From Corynebacterium sp. MSK297 (GTDB taxonomy: Bacteria > Actinomycetota > Actinomycetes > Mycobacteriales > Mycobacteriaceae), in contig NZ_JASPGD010000010.1 in NCBI RefSeq assembly GCF_030232885.1, positions 1 to 64,000 on the forward strand: DNA of 64,000 nt, in the 5' to 3' direction. The translations under genes were made by a program, and so were the position numbers. The notes beneath the pieces were generated by a model. The model did no database searches. It was not told the DNA's origin and saw nothing but the letters and a program-made list of their open reading frames with translations. Below, piece by piece: positions 33,874 to 43,267 of the stretch; position 1 is the stretch's first letter; every line of letters starts with the position of its first letter.

Positions 33874-36268
33874 CGTTGGCCTGCTTTTCCGTGCGCGCCA
33901 ACAGCTTGTCCTTGTCGTCTTCCAAAGCTTCGCCCTCGATATCCAGGTTCGGCAAAATTTTCTCCAGCCAGCCTGGGAACCACCAAGCGCTATTACCCAG
34001 CAAGTACATCGTGGCCGGAACCAACGTCATGCGTACGATAAACGCGTCCAACAGAATAGCGACGGCCAGCGCGAATCCCATGGTGCGGATGAATGGTTCG
34101 TCGAGAAGCATGAACGCCGCGAACACTGAAATCATAATCAGCGCCGCAGCTGTGACCACACGTGCGCCGTGCTTGAAGCCATTTGCCGTTGCATTACCGG
34201 CGGTCTTGCCGACGCGCACGAAGTTCTCGCGCATGCGGGTGACCAAAAAGACCTGGTAATCCATAGCCAAACCGAAAGTCAGCCCGATGAGCATGATTGG
34301 CAGGAAGGACAAGATCGGCTGTGGATCGCTGACGATGCCGAACCCGCCTTCCTGGAAAATGAATACCGTCAGGCCGAAAGTTGCAGCAACCGACAGGGCA
34401 TAGCCCGCGGCGGCGATCAGTGGCACCAGAATGGAGCGGAATACCAGCATCAACACGATAAAGGCCAGGCCCAGCACGATCAGGATATACGGGATCAAAA
34501 TACTGGTCAGCAGCTGTGAAATATCATCGAAGATCGGGGCAATGCCAGTGATGCCAAATTCTGCACCGTATTGTTCAGCGAAGTGCGACTGGTTCTCGCG
34601 CAGGCGCTCCAGGGTATCGGTGGTTTCCTCATCGGTAGCGCCCGTGGTGGGGGTGATCAGCATCTGGATGCCATCGGCTTCGGTGGTGGTGTCTACCACC
34701 TGGGCATTGACGACGCCGTTGGTGGTTGCAAACGTGGTCATTGCTTCTTGCATCAGCTGCGGGCGCTGCTCGGCAGGGGTGCTCGTCGCGTCGATATACG
34801 CGAGCATCGGTGCGTTGCGGCCTGCACCGAAGGCCTCGGTAGTCATCTCATAAGCGGTGCGTTGCGGGCTACCAGGTGATTCCTGCCCCTCGGTAGGCAT
34901 AGCCAGCTGTAGTTGCGCGGCGGGAATGGCCAGAATGCCCAGCATGACGACGCCAACCACAAGGTTCAGAATTGGATGTTTGCGGATCTGCCGTGCCCAC
35001 CGCAGGCCCACGGTAGGGTTGTCGTTTTCTGGGTCCGGCACTTTCGGGCCCGGGATGCGAAGGACGAAAACCTTGGAGCCCAGCAGGCCGACTAAGGCAG
35101 GCAGGAAGGTGAGTGCCACCAGCACGGCGAGCGCGACGGTGCCTGCTGCTGCCAGGGCCATGGCGGTTAAGAACGGAATATCGATGATGCTGAGTGCCGC
35201 CAGGGCGATCAGTACGGTGATACCCGCAAAAATCACGGAACCACCGGCGGTGCCCAGCGCCATGCCCATCGCGTGCGCGCGAGTTGGCTTATCTAGCCCA
35301 CGCAGGGTCTGAGCGAATCTCTTCGGGCTTTGGTGCTGCGCACCAGTCAGCGTAATTAGTTCATTGCGGAAGCGCGAAAGGATAAACAGCGAATAGTCGA
35401 TGCCCACGGCCAAACCGATCATGCTGGCCAGAACCGGGGTCATGTCATTGATGGCGTCGGTGAGTGCGGTCCCGGACATGACGATGAGTAGGCCGGTGGC
35501 AACACCGACGATCGCAGAAATAAGCGGGATGCCTGCAGCAACGGCGGAACCGAAGGTCACCAGCAGCACGATGGCGGCCACCGCTAAACCGATCATTTCC
35601 GCGGTGGGATCCATACCCATCTCGCCCATGAAGGCATTGCCGGAATAGCCGGCCTTAAAGCCTGGTTGCGCGCCGAAAGCGTCGGCAAGCGTGGTGATGG
35701 CCTCGCGATCTTTGGTGTCGATTTCCATGGCGGTCTCGGCAGCAAAGGTGAGCGAAATGGTGCCGGTGTGCTCGTCTTCCGACAGCGGCGAGACTGCGGC
35801 CAGGTCCGCCTGGATTTTTTCTTCCGGCATGCCTTGGGCGGCCAGCTGCTCACGCATTTGCTGTTCCATGCCTGCAGCCGCCATAACTGGGTTGACCACG
35901 GTTTCCGGGTTGGCGAGCACCCCGGTGGCTTGCAGGTCGGCGACTAAGGCGTCGACGTCTGCCATGACCTCTGGGTCCGTCAGTGGGGCATCCTGTGATT
36001 GGATAACCACTGTGCCTTCGGGCGCGGAAACAAAATCCTGTTTATCGGTTTCCTCGCCGTGGGCGGCTTTATCGCGCGTGAAATGCTCCTGCATGCGTTC
36101 TTGGGTGTCGGTGGAATCCATCGACGGCATGGAGAAGTTTGGCGAGGGCTGTTGCGCGATCGTGGATACGGTAATGCCGAGGCCGGTGAGAATAATGAGC
36201 CACAAGGCGAGAAACGGCCAGGCGCGCCGGTAGGCGAGGCTACCGAGTCGGTAGAGGAAGCGTGACAT
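33866..36268 (-). CDS. MmpL-family RND exporter
   Basis: An 800-residue transporter with two repeats, each with a membrane helix, an extracytoplasmic loop and a five-helix bundle. Signatures include AVGIDYSLFILSRFRNEL in the first half and GLAMDYQVFLVTRMREN in the second, the proton-relay helices of MmpL/ActII proteins. Substrates of relatives are envelope lipids, siderophores or antibiotics; which applies is not visible here. ATG 36268 follows GAAGGAT; the open frame extends 90 bases further but through the operator region. Confidence 0.93.
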   Translation of the reverse strand: MSRFLYRLGSLAYRRAWPFLALWLIILTGLGITVSTIAQQPSPNFSMPSMDSTDTQERMQEHFTRDKAAHGEETDKQDFVSAPEGTVVIQSQDAPLTDPEVMADVDALVADLQATGVLANPETVVNPVMAAAGMEQQMREQLAAQGMPEEKIQADLAAVSPLSEDEHTGTISLTFAAETAMEIDTKDREAITTLADAFGAQPGFKAGYSGNAFMGEMGMDPTAEMIGLAVAAIVLLVTFGSAVAAGIPLISAIVGVATGLLIVMSGTALTDAINDMTPVLASMIGLAVGIDYSLFILSRFRNELITLTGAQHQSPKRFAQTLRGLDKPTRAHAMGMALGTAGGSVIFAGITVLIALAALSIIDIPFLTAMALAAAGTVALAVLVALTFLPALVGLLGSKVFVLRIPGPKVPDPENDNPTVGLRWARQIRKHPILNLVVGVVMLGILAIPAAQLQLAMPTEGQESPGSPQRTAYEMTTEAFGAGRNAPMLAYIDATSTPAEQRPQLMQEAMTTFATTNGVVNAQVVDTTTEADGIQMLITPTTGATDEETTDTLERLRENQSHFAEQYGAEFGITGIAPIFDDISQLLTSILIPYILIVLGLAFIVLMLVFRSILVPLIAAAGYALSVAATFGLTVFIFQEGGFGIVSDPQPILSFLPIMLIGLTFGLAMDYQVFLVTRMRENFVRVGKTAGNATANGFKHGARVVTAAALIMISVFAAFMLLDEPFIRTMGFALAVAILLDAFIVRMTLVPATMYLLGNSAWWFPGWLEKILPNLDIEGEALEDDKDKLLARTEKQANDD

Positions 36269-36314
36269 GACAATCCTTCGCGGTGTGCAGCAAGTAAGTG
36301 TAATTGCACATGCT

Positions 36315-36328
36315 ATGCAAAATTGCAT
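36315..36328 (-). promoter_or_regulatory. Probable TetR operator upstream of mmpL
   Basis: ATGCAA-AA-TTGCAT is a perfect 6-bp inverted repeat 47 bp upstream of the mmpL start. Related ATTGCA/TGCGCAAG elements flank it between 36302 and 36360 (AATTGCACATGC, GTGCGCAAGATTGCAG, GTGCGCAAG). The cluster is a natural binding site for the TetR protein encoded at the end of the same operon. Confidence 0.6.
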
Positions 36329-36416
36329 TCTGTGCGCAAGATTGCAGTGGGTGCGCAAGTATTGTGTGTGGCTTAAGGATTGTGTTGTTGCGCGGATAGC
36401 CGGGGCAGCCTAAATC

Positions 36417-37535
36417 CTAAATACTGTAAGGCTCCGGCAGGGAAAGCTTCAAGAATTTCCGTAGCACGCGGTCGAGCTGCCGGGTTTCCGTCAAGAATGC
36501 GTCGTGGCCAACCGGCGAGACTATTTTCGCCATGCCCAAAAAGTTGCCAATATTGCGGGAGAGGTGTTCTTGCTGGTGGTATGGGTATAAAATATCCGTG
36601 TCGACGCCGACGATCATCGTGGGCACGGTGGATTTTCCGAGCGCGCGGTTGAGACCGCCGCGCCCACGGCCAATGTCATGCCGGTTGAGTGCCTCGGTGA
36701 GCGCGACGTAAGAACCGGCATCGAAGCGCTTTGACAGCTTGAGACCTTGGTGCTCCAGATAGCTATTGACGGCAAAGCGCTGGGTAGGGTCGCGGAATTC
36801 GCCAAAGGGGTTTTCGCCTTCGTTCGCATCGGAGCCGAAACGTTCGTCGATCTCCTGCTCCCCGCGATAGGTCAGGTGTGCGATCCGGCGGGCGGCGCAC
36901 AGACCCTCGAGAGGGTAGTCCTCTGTGTCGTAATAGTCGCCACCGTGCCAGTTGATATCGCGCTCGATCGCAGAAATTTGCGCACACTGAATGCCGATCT
37001 GCCAGCCAGAAGCCCGGGCAGAGACCGCCAAGATACATACCGCATCCATCATTTCTGGGTACAGCAGCGACCACTCGAGCGCGCGGGCACCGCCCATGGA
37101 ACCGCCGATGACAGCGTGCACCTTTTCTAACCCGAGCTTGTCGAGCAGACGACGTTCTGCGGCAACGATATCCCGAATCGATACTGCGGGGAATCGCGAT
37201 CCCCAGGCGCGTCCGTCGGAAGCAATGCTGGATGGGCCAGTGGATCCGTGGCAGCCGCCCAGTGCGTTGACGCAGATGAAGCACCAGCGCGAAGTATCGA
37301 GTGCCCGCCCCGGCCCGAGTAGTTCGCCCCACCAATCCGCGATGTTGGAGGAGCCGGTCAGGGCGTGCTCGATCAGGATGACGTTATTGGGTCCGTCCAA
37401 CTCGCCACGGAAAGCGCCAAAGACGTGATACCCCAGCGTGACCTCATCCATCATGGCGCCAGCCTCCGTGCGGAATTCGCCGATGCTGGCGTGGTTCAGC
37501 GTGGAAGTTGGGCCAAAAGGCGTGGTATGAGGCAT
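36417..37535 (-). CDS. metX: Homoserine O-acetyltransferase
   Basis: A 372-residue alpha/beta-hydrolase-fold enzyme that acetylates homoserine, the first committed step of methionine synthesis. It has VNALGGCHGSTGPSS, the nucleophile elbow VIGGSMGGARALEW (Ser146), and the late VGVDTDILYPYHQQEHL and VGHDAFL blocks carrying Asp and His. ATG 37535 follows GGAAAG. In C. glutamicum metY lies next to metX; here no metY is adjacent on either side, so the sulfhydrylation step must be elsewhere or use another enzyme. Confidence 0.96.
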   Translation of the reverse strand: MPHTTPFGPTSTLNHASIGEFRTEAGAMMDEVTLGYHVFGAFRGELDGPNNVILIEHALTGSSNIADWWGELLGPGRALDTSRWCFICVNALGGCHGSTGPSSIASDGRAWGSRFPAVSIRDIVAAERRLLDKLGLEKVHAVIGGSMGGARALEWSLLYPEMMDAVCILAVSARASGWQIGIQCAQISAIERDINWHGGDYYDTEDYPLEGLCAARRIAHLTYRGEQEIDERFGSDANEGENPFGEFRDPTQRFAVNSYLEHQGLKLSKRFDAGSYVALTEALNRHDIGRGRGGLNRALGKSTVPTMIVGVDTDILYPYHQQEHLSRNIGNFLGMAKIVSPVGHDAFLTETRQLDRVLRKFLKLSLPEPYSI

Positions 37536-37583
37536 ATCTGTCGCTTTCCGACGTGGACGGTAACTTGCTTCACACAGTCTAGA

Positions 37584-37613
37584 TGAACAGAGCTGTCTAC
37601 TTATAGAATTATA
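37584..37613 (-). promoter_or_regulatory. metX promoter with McbR-like operator
   Basis: On the minus strand a TATAAT (37608-37613) is followed by TAGAC-N6-GTTCA (37584-37599), which matches the C. glutamicum McbR consensus TAGAC-N6-GTCTA at 8 of 10 defined positions. Its place just downstream of the expected transcription start suits repression by the sulfur-metabolism regulator McbR. Confidence 0.5.
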
Positions 37614-37776
37614 TTCTGCCTCTGTGGCGGGGTTCGTCGACAAGCCACATGTAGCTGATGTGGTTGTGCTTCAGATTTGGTTTTTATTCTTGTGATGTGG
37701 CTGACATAATGGAGTGGACTGCTCAACAATCTATGATTATTAATAATCATTCTTGACGACGGAAAGGCTCCAGCTC

Positions 37777-39129
37777 GTGAGCGAAAAACACACTCCTGCC
37801 TCAGGGCACACCGAAACCGCAGGCGGCCAAGGTACAGCTGGCGATCCCGGCACAACCGGAGGCTCTGGCTACGATCAGGACGTTCGCGGCGAAAAACCCA
37901 ACAACTCGAAGTGGGCCCTGGCGCTGTTTGGTACCGCAGTCGGTGCCGGTATCCTCTTTTTACCCATCAATGCCGGTAGCTTCGGATTCTGGCCGCTTTT
38001 GGTGGCCACCCTTTTGATCGGCCCTATGGCATTCCTGTCGCACCGCGCCTACGCGCGCATGCTCAGCGGATCCTCGCAGCAAGGCCAAGACGTTCTGGAA
38101 GTAGTCACCAACTTCTTCGGCAAAAACGCCGGCATTCTGGTCGCCCTGATTTACTGGTTCACGGTGTTCCCGATCGTGATGATCTACGGCATCTCGATCA
38201 CCAACACCGTTGACAGCTTCATCCAAAATCAGCTGGGCGGCCCAGAAATCTCGCGCCCAATCTTGGCGACGCTCTGCGTCGGCTTGATGACGCTCGGATT
38301 CGCCCTAGGCCGCAACACCGCGTTGCTGGTCGCGCAGTTCGTGATCTACCCGTTGATCGTGGCGCTGGCAGCGGTGTCTTTGTACCTGATCCCGCAGTGG
38401 GATTTCAGCTCGTTCTACCACTACAGCGCTGATGGCTTCGTCGCTAATCTCGGCGACATCATCTTGATCATGCCGGTACTGGTGTTCTCCTTCAGTTTCC
38501 TGGCGGCAATTTCGCAGTTCGTGCTGGACACGGAACGCTTCTACGGTGACGGAGCCGAGAAGCAATCCTCCAAGATCATCCTGATTGCCACGGCTTTGCT
38601 GACGCTTTTCACCATGTTTTTCGTCTGGTCCTCCGCACTCGCTTTGGGCGCGGACGGCATGCAAGAAGCTTACGAGCAAAACATCCCAGTGCTGTCATAC
38701 CTGGCGAATGAAACTGGAACGCAGTTCCTTGCCTATATTGCGCCGATCGTGGTGATCTGTGCGATCATTTCGTCGTACTTCGGTCACCTGCTGGCCACGG
38801 TGGAAGGTACCCGGTACTTCGGCAAACTGGTGGCCCCAGGCATGATGCGGGATACTAGCCCGCGTAGCGTGGCCATTGCTATCTACCTCTTTGTTTTTGT
38901 CGTGGTCACCGCCGTGGCGATTATCAACCCATCCATCCTGGATATGATCACGCTGATCGGCGGGATCTTCATGGGCTTTATGACGTACCTGTTGCCTGTA
39001 TGGGCGATCTACAAAGTCGATGCTCTCAAGCGCTTCCGTTCGGTAGCCAGCAACTGGTTCGTGGTCATCATCGGTATCGTCGTGATGGCCGGAACCTTCT
39101 GGGATGTGCTGCGCAACCTGGTGGGTTAA
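37777..39129 (+). CDS. Serine/threonine-type amino-acid permease (HAAAP family)
   Basis: A 450-residue permease with a polar Gly/Thr-rich N-terminal leader (about 45 residues), then eleven membrane helices. ALALFGTAVGAGILFLPINAG is the hallmark first helix of SdaC/TdcC-type transporters. It probably imports serine or threonine with protons or sodium. I chose GTG 37777 because GGAAAGG lies 9 bases before it; an earlier TTG at 37753 would overlap that ribosome site. Confidence 0.88.
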   Translation: MSEKHTPASGHTETAGGQGTAGDPGTTGGSGYDQDVRGEKPNNSKWALALFGTAVGAGILFLPINAGSFGFWPLLVATLLIGPMAFLSHRAYARMLSGSSQQGQDVLEVVTNFFGKNAGILVALIYWFTVFPIVMIYGISITNTVDSFIQNQLGGPEISRPILATLCVGLMTLGFALGRNTALLVAQFVIYPLIVALAAVSLYLIPQWDFSSFYHYSADGFVANLGDIILIMPVLVFSFSFLAAISQFVLDTERFYGDGAEKQSSKIILIATALLTLFTMFFVWSSALALGADGMQEAYEQNIPVLSYLANETGTQFLAYIAPIVVICAIISSYFGHLLATVEGTRYFGKLVAPGMMRDTSPRSVAIAIYLFVFVVVTAVAIINPSILDMITLIGGIFMGFMTYLLPVWAIYKVDALKRFRSVASNWFVVIIGIVVMAGTFWDVLRNLVG

Positions 39130-39322
39130 GCGAGGCTGCGGTCGCTGGGGGGGGGAGCTAGACTGCGGGCGCTGGCTGGTTAAACTGCCGGGATGCTCGG
39201 GTGGGGCGCCCTTTCGGCTTCCTGCGCGGACTCCTGTGCGATCGGCGTTGAGGCTGGATGCGGGGCGTGGGTTCAGCGAAAGCCCAGGTGAAAATTTTTG
39301 TAAACCGAAATTAGTGGTGCTG

Positions 39323-39374
39323 TTTTACAAATAGACGCTGAAAACTGGGCCTTTTTACCCCACTATTTGTAAAA
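39323..39374. repeat. Perfect 12-bp inverted repeat
   Basis: TTTTACAAATAG (39323-39334) and CTATTTGTAAAA (39363-39374) are exact reverse complements separated by 28 bp. It lies between the ends of two convergent genes, so a terminator or remnant mobile-element end is more likely than an operator. Confidence 0.6.
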
Positions 39375-39454
39375 GAGCGCCAGATCGCAGCAAAAGCACC
39401 CAGGGAACCGAGACCACCCAGGCAGCAAACCCGAGCACCCAACCACCCAACAAA

Positions 39455-39488
39455 AAGCGCCCGAGGCAAAACCCTGCCTCGGGCGCTT
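39455..39488 (-). terminator. Rho-independent terminator of icd
   Basis: A 14-bp perfect stem (AAGCGCCCGAGGCA and its complement) with a 6-base loop is followed, in the icd direction, by TTTTTG. It lies 63 bp past the icd stop. Confidence 0.88.
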
Positions 39489-39551
39489 GAAACTTTAAAT
39501 GTGTGTCTGCGCCGGAAATCCGGCGCAGACACCGCAGTTTTGCACGAAGTT

Positions 39552-41768
39552 TTACTTCTTCAGCTCTTCCATCAGCTGGTTGTACGTAGCCGATGGACGC
39601 ATGACCTCGGAAGCCTTGTCGTCGGATGGCTGGTAGTAGCCACCCAGATCAGCGCCTTCGCCCTGAACTTCCATCAGCTCGGCGTCGATCTTGTCGGCGG
39701 CCTCGGAGAACTTCTCTGCGATTGGTGCGAAGTGCTCCGCCAGCTCAGATTCCTCGGACTGTGCCGCCAGTTCCTGCGCCCAATACATCGCCAGGTAGAA
39801 GTGGGAACCGCGGTTGTCGATTTCGCCGACCTTGCGGGAAGGCGACTTGCCTTCGTCGAGAAGCTTCTCGGTGGCCTTGTCCAGCGCCGAGGCCAAAACA
39901 GAGGCCTTGGAGTTGTCGTTTTTCGCTGCTTCGTGGCGGAAGGATTCTGCCAGAGCCAGGAATTCACCGAGGGAGTCCCAGCGCAGGTGGTTTTCTTCCA
40001 GGACCTGCTGCACGTGCTTCGGAGCGGATCCGCCAGCACCAGTCTCGAACAGGCCGCCACCAGCCATCAGTGGAACCACCGATAGCATTTTTGCGGAAGT
40101 CCCCAGCTCCAAGATTGGGAACAGGTCGGTGTTGTAGTCACGCAGCACGTTACCGGTTACGGAGATGGTGTCCTTACCGTTGCGCATGCGCTCGACGGAC
40201 TTCTTGGTGGCCGAGACCGGATCCATGATGGTGATGTCCAAGCCCTCGGTGTCGTGATCTGCGAGGTACTTGTTGACCAGCTTGATCAAGGTGGCGTCGT
40301 GGCCGCGGTTCTCGTCCAACCAGAAGATGGCTGGCATGCCGGAAGTACGCGCACGGGAAACAGCCAGCTTGACCCAGTCCTGGATTGGCGCATCCTTGGT
40401 TTGGGTGGCGCGCCAGATGTCGTTTTCTTCTACGTCATGGGAGATCAGCACTTCACCGGCGCTGTTGCGAACCTCGACGGTGCCTGCAGAAGGGATCTTG
40501 AAGGTCTTGTCGTGGGAGCCGTATTCTTCGGCCTTCTTGGCCATCAGGCCCACGTTTGGCACGGTACCCAGGGTGGTTGGGTCGTATTGACCATTCTTCT
40601 GCGAATCCTCGATGACGGTCTGGTACACACCAGCGTAGGAAGAATCCGGGATGATCGCCAGGGCGTCCTGGGTTTCGTCGTTCTTGTTCCACATTTGGCC
40701 GCCGGTCTTCATCATGGCAGGCATGGAAGCGTCCACGATGACATCCGAAGGCACATGCAAGGCGGTGATGCCCTTGTGGGAATTGACGTAAGCCAGTGGG
40801 GCGCCGTCTTCCTGCGCCTTGTCGAAGGCCTTCTTGATCTCGTCGCCGTTGTCCAGCTTGTCCAGGTTCTCCAGGATGTGGCCCAGACCGTTTTCGCCGT
40901 TCAGGCCCGCTTCGATGAGCTCGTCACCGTACTTGTCGAAGACGTCGTGGAAATAAACACGTACGACGTGGCCGAATAGAATTGGGTCGGAGACCTTCAT
41001 CATGGTGGCCTTCAAGTGCGCCGAGAACAGCAGGTTGTTTTCCTTGGCGTAGGCAACCTGGTCACGCAGGAAGGAATCCAAGGCTTTGGCGGACATGAAG
41101 GTGGCGTCGACGACCTCGCGGTCTTCTACCTTCAGGCCTTCTTTGAGAACCTTCTCGGAACCGTCGGCGGCCTTAAGAACGAAGCTCAGCTCATCGTCAC
41201 CGTCAATGATGACGGACTTCTCGTTGTGCGCGAAGTCGTTGTCATCCATGGTGGCCACAGCGGACTTGGAATCTGCTGGCCAGTCCTGCATGGAGTGTGG
41301 GTGCTTTTTCGTGAAGTTCTTCACAGCCTGCGGCGCGCGGCGGTCGGAGTTACCTTCACGCAGCACCGGGTTCACAGCCGAACCCTTCACCGAGTCATAG
41401 CGGTTGCGGATGTCTTCTTCTTCGTCGTTGGCAGGCTTGTCTGGGTAATCAGGAAGGTCGTAACCGTCTTCCTGGAGCTCCTTAATGGCGTTTTTGAGCT
41501 GCACCAGGGAAGCCGAGATATTTGGCAGTTTGATGATATTAGCCTCTGGTTTTTTCGCCAGCTCACCAAGCTGTGCCAGGGCGTCGTCCATTTTCTGTTC
41601 GTCGGTGAGACGCTCTGGGAACTGCGCGATGATGCGTCCCGCCAAAGAAATATCGGCGGTTTCGACATCAATATTCGCGGTAGAAGCGAACGCCTCAACC
41701 ACTGGCTTGAACGAGTAGGTAGCCAGCAGTGGGGCTTCGTCGGTACGGGTCCAAACAATTTTAGCCAT
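39552..41768 (-). CDS. icd: Monomeric NADP-dependent isocitrate dehydrogenase
   Basis: A 738-residue single-subunit isocitrate dehydrogenase, the full length of this class (about 738-745). It oxidatively decarboxylates isocitrate to 2-oxoglutarate in the TCA cycle with NADP. Family blocks include [29 protein letters not shown] near the N-terminus, [24 protein letters not shown] and [17 protein letters not shown] 41768 follows AAGGAG; a start 27 bases upstream is unlikely. The protein is highly expressed in relatives, in line with the strong ribosome site and terminator. Confidence 0.97.
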   Translation of the reverse strand: MAKIVWTRTDEAPLLATYSFKPVVEAFASTANIDVETADISLAGRIIAQFPERLTDEQKMDDALAQLGELAKKPEANIIKLPNISASLVQLKNAIKELQEDGYDLPDYPDKPANDEEEDIRNRYDSVKGSAVNPVLREGNSDRRAPQAVKNFTKKHPHSMQDWPADSKSAVATMDDNDFAHNEKSVIIDGDDELSFVLKAADGSEKVLKEGLKVEDREVVDATFMSAKALDSFLRDQVAYAKENNLLFSAHLKATMMKVSDPILFGHVVRVYFHDVFDKYGDELIEAGLNGENGLGHILENLDKLDNGDEIKKAFDKAQEDGAPLAYVNSHKGITALHVPSDVIVDASMPAMMKTGGQMWNKNDETQDALAIIPDSSYAGVYQTVIEDSQKNGQYDPTTLGTVPNVGLMAKKAEEYGSHDKTFKIPSAGTVEVRNSAGEVLISHDVEENDIWRATQTKDAPIQDWVKLAVSRARTSGMPAIFWLDENRGHDATLIKLVNKYLADHDTEGLDITIMDPVSATKKSVERMRNGKDTISVTGNVLRDYNTDLFPILELGTSAKMLSVVPLMAGGGLFETGAGGSAPKHVQQVLEENHLRWDSLGEFLALAESFRHEAAKNDNSKASVLASALDKATEKLLDEGKSPSRKVGEIDNRGSHFYLAMYWAQELAAQSEESELAEHFAPIAEKFSEAADKIDAELMEVQGEGADLGGYYQPSDDKASEVMRPSATYNQLMEELKK

Positions 41769-41847
41769 TTCAGACTCCTTGAAATATTTCGTCACTAAAA
41801 TGTTGCGGCCCCAGGTTACCTATAAACTGACTAGTTTGCTGTTCGAC

Positions 41848-41893
41848 GCCGTAAATTGTGACCCACCTATGCCGTGAATTGTGACCCACGTAT
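41848..41893 (+). repeat. 23-bp tandem direct repeat, two copies
   Basis: Two adjacent 23-bp units (41848-41870 and 41871-41893), sharing GCCGT-AATTGTGACCCAC, differ at only two positions. They lie in the promoter region between the divergent icd and MFS genes, 80 bp from icd and 88 bp from the MFS start. Adjacent direct repeats here suggest cooperative regulator binding or a decayed element end. Confidence 0.7.
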
Positions 41894-41980
41894 GTAGGTT
41901 TCGCAGGACAGTTGTGGCACCGGACACAGAAAGTCTGGCGGACTAGGCACCTGCGCTTTTATGGGCGTAGGGTCTCATGC

Positions 41981-43228
41981 GTGCCACAGTTGAGTCATTT
42001 GCGCAATTTAGCTTCAAGCCCCCGTCGTCGAGCCCTGCCACGGCAGACGGAGATTACCGAAAAGCGCCGATATATCGTCATGGTCGCCCTTGGGTTGGGC
42101 GGGTTCGGAATCGGCGTGACGGAGTTCGTCTCCATGGGCCTTTTGTCGTTGATCGCTGAAGATTATGGAGTCACTGAGGACACCGCAGGGCGCATCATTT
42201 CGCTCTACGCGCTGGGTGTTGTGATCGGTGCGCCAGCGATTACGGCGGTGACGGGTAAAATCCCGCGTCGACGCCTGCTGTTATTGCTGGTCGGCGCGTT
42301 TATTATTGGTAACTTCTTGTCGGTCGTTGCTCCGACATATGAGTTTTTGCTGGTAGCCCGATTTATTGCCGGCCTGCCGCATGGTGCGTACTTCTCGGTG
42401 GCCGGTTTGGCTGCGGCCTCCATGGCGCCGGAGGGCGAGCGTGGACGTGCGATTTCCTTCGTCTCGATGGGACTATCCTTTGCCACCGTCGGTGGTGTGC
42501 CTGCAGCACAGGCACTCGGTCAGGCCTTCGGCTGGCACGCTTCCTACGTGTTTGTCACTATCGTGGGAGTGGTCACTTTGGTCTCCTTGTGGTACCTGAT
42601 GCCGCACATGGTGCGCATGGGTGCGACCTCGGTTCGCACGGAACTGGGTGCGCTACAACGCGGCCAGGTATGGCTCACTCTGGCGATGGGCACCGTTGGC
42701 TTCGGTGGCATGTTCGCGGTATATACCTATATTTCCTGGACTATGACCGAACAAGCAGGCCTGGATCCGTCGCTGATGTGGATTGTGCTCATGGCCTACG
42801 GTATCGGCATGGTGGCTGGTACGTGGTTCGGCGGTCGCGTTGCTGACTGGAACCTGGAAAAGGGCATTTTGTTCGCCTTGGCAATGATCTGCCTGGTGTT
42901 GGTCGCGTTCTACTTCACTTCGTCGAGCCCGTGGTTGGGTACCATCAATTTCGGCTTGGTTGGCTTCTTTGGTTCGACGCTCGTGCCGTCGCTGCAGATC
43001 CGCCTGATGGATACTGCTGGCGACGCCCAAACCCTGGCCGCGGCTTTGAACCACTCCGCTCTCAATATGGCTAATGCCGCTGGTGCCGCGTTGGGCGGTG
43101 CCGTGATTTCTGCCGGTTACAGCTACAGCGCACCTTCGCTTGCCGGAGCTGGTTTGGCCATTGCTGCCATCGTCATTTGGTTCCCGACCATCTGGTTGCG
43201 ACACAAGTCTTTCACTAACACAGGTTAG
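41981..43228 (+). CDS. MFS exporter (AraJ/YdhP-like, DHA1 family)
   Basis: A 415-residue transporter with 12 membrane helices. It has FGIGVTEFVSMGLL in helix 1, the motif-A-like loop TAVTGKIPRRRLL, and RFIAGLPHGAYFSVAGLAAASM (motif C/B region) typical of sugar- or drug-efflux DHA1 proteins. The natural substrate cannot be read off. The start is uncertain: GTG 41981 is preceded by TAGGGT at suitable distance and gives a normal N-terminus; the open frame runs back to 41912. Confidence 0.85.
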   Translation: MPQLSHLRNLASSPRRRALPRQTEITEKRRYIVMVALGLGGFGIGVTEFVSMGLLSLIAEDYGVTEDTAGRIISLYALGVVIGAPAITAVTGKIPRRRLLLLLVGAFIIGNFLSVVAPTYEFLLVARFIAGLPHGAYFSVAGLAAASMAPEGERGRAISFVSMGLSFATVGGVPAAQALGQAFGWHASYVFVTIVGVVTLVSLWYLMPHMVRMGATSVRTELGALQRGQVWLTLAMGTVGFGGMFAVYTYISWTMTEQAGLDPSLMWIVLMAYGIGMVAGTWFGGRVADWNLEKGILFALAMICLVLVAFYFTSSSPWLGTINFGLVGFFGSTLVPSLQIRLMDTAGDAQTLAAALNHSALNMANAAGAALGGAVISAGYSYSAPSLAGAGLAIAAIVIWFPTIWLRHKSFTNTG

Positions 43229-43267
43229 TTTCCACACTGTGACGCCCACCCCTATACAGTGGGGGCC

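Larger units (their letters stand above)
39130..39551. other. 422-bp intergenic region with hairpins
   Basis: No gene supported. A perfect 12-bp inverted repeat TTTTACAAATAG / CTATTTGTAAAA (39323-39334 and 39363-39374, 28-bp spacer) sits in the middle; a partial third copy, TTTGTAAA, lies at about 39297-39304. The icd terminator occupies 39455-39488. The left part is G-rich, with a run of nine G near 39148-39156. Confidence 0.6.

Noticed and set aside
37616..37776. SAM riboswitch near metX
   Set aside because: No conserved kink-turn or P1-P4 pairing is seen; the region is explained by divergent promoters and an McbR-like site.
39501..40979. Long open frames antisense to icd (194 and 241 codons)
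   Set aside because: They fall in the complementary strand of a highly conserved isocitrate dehydrogenase and show no family signal or ribosome site.
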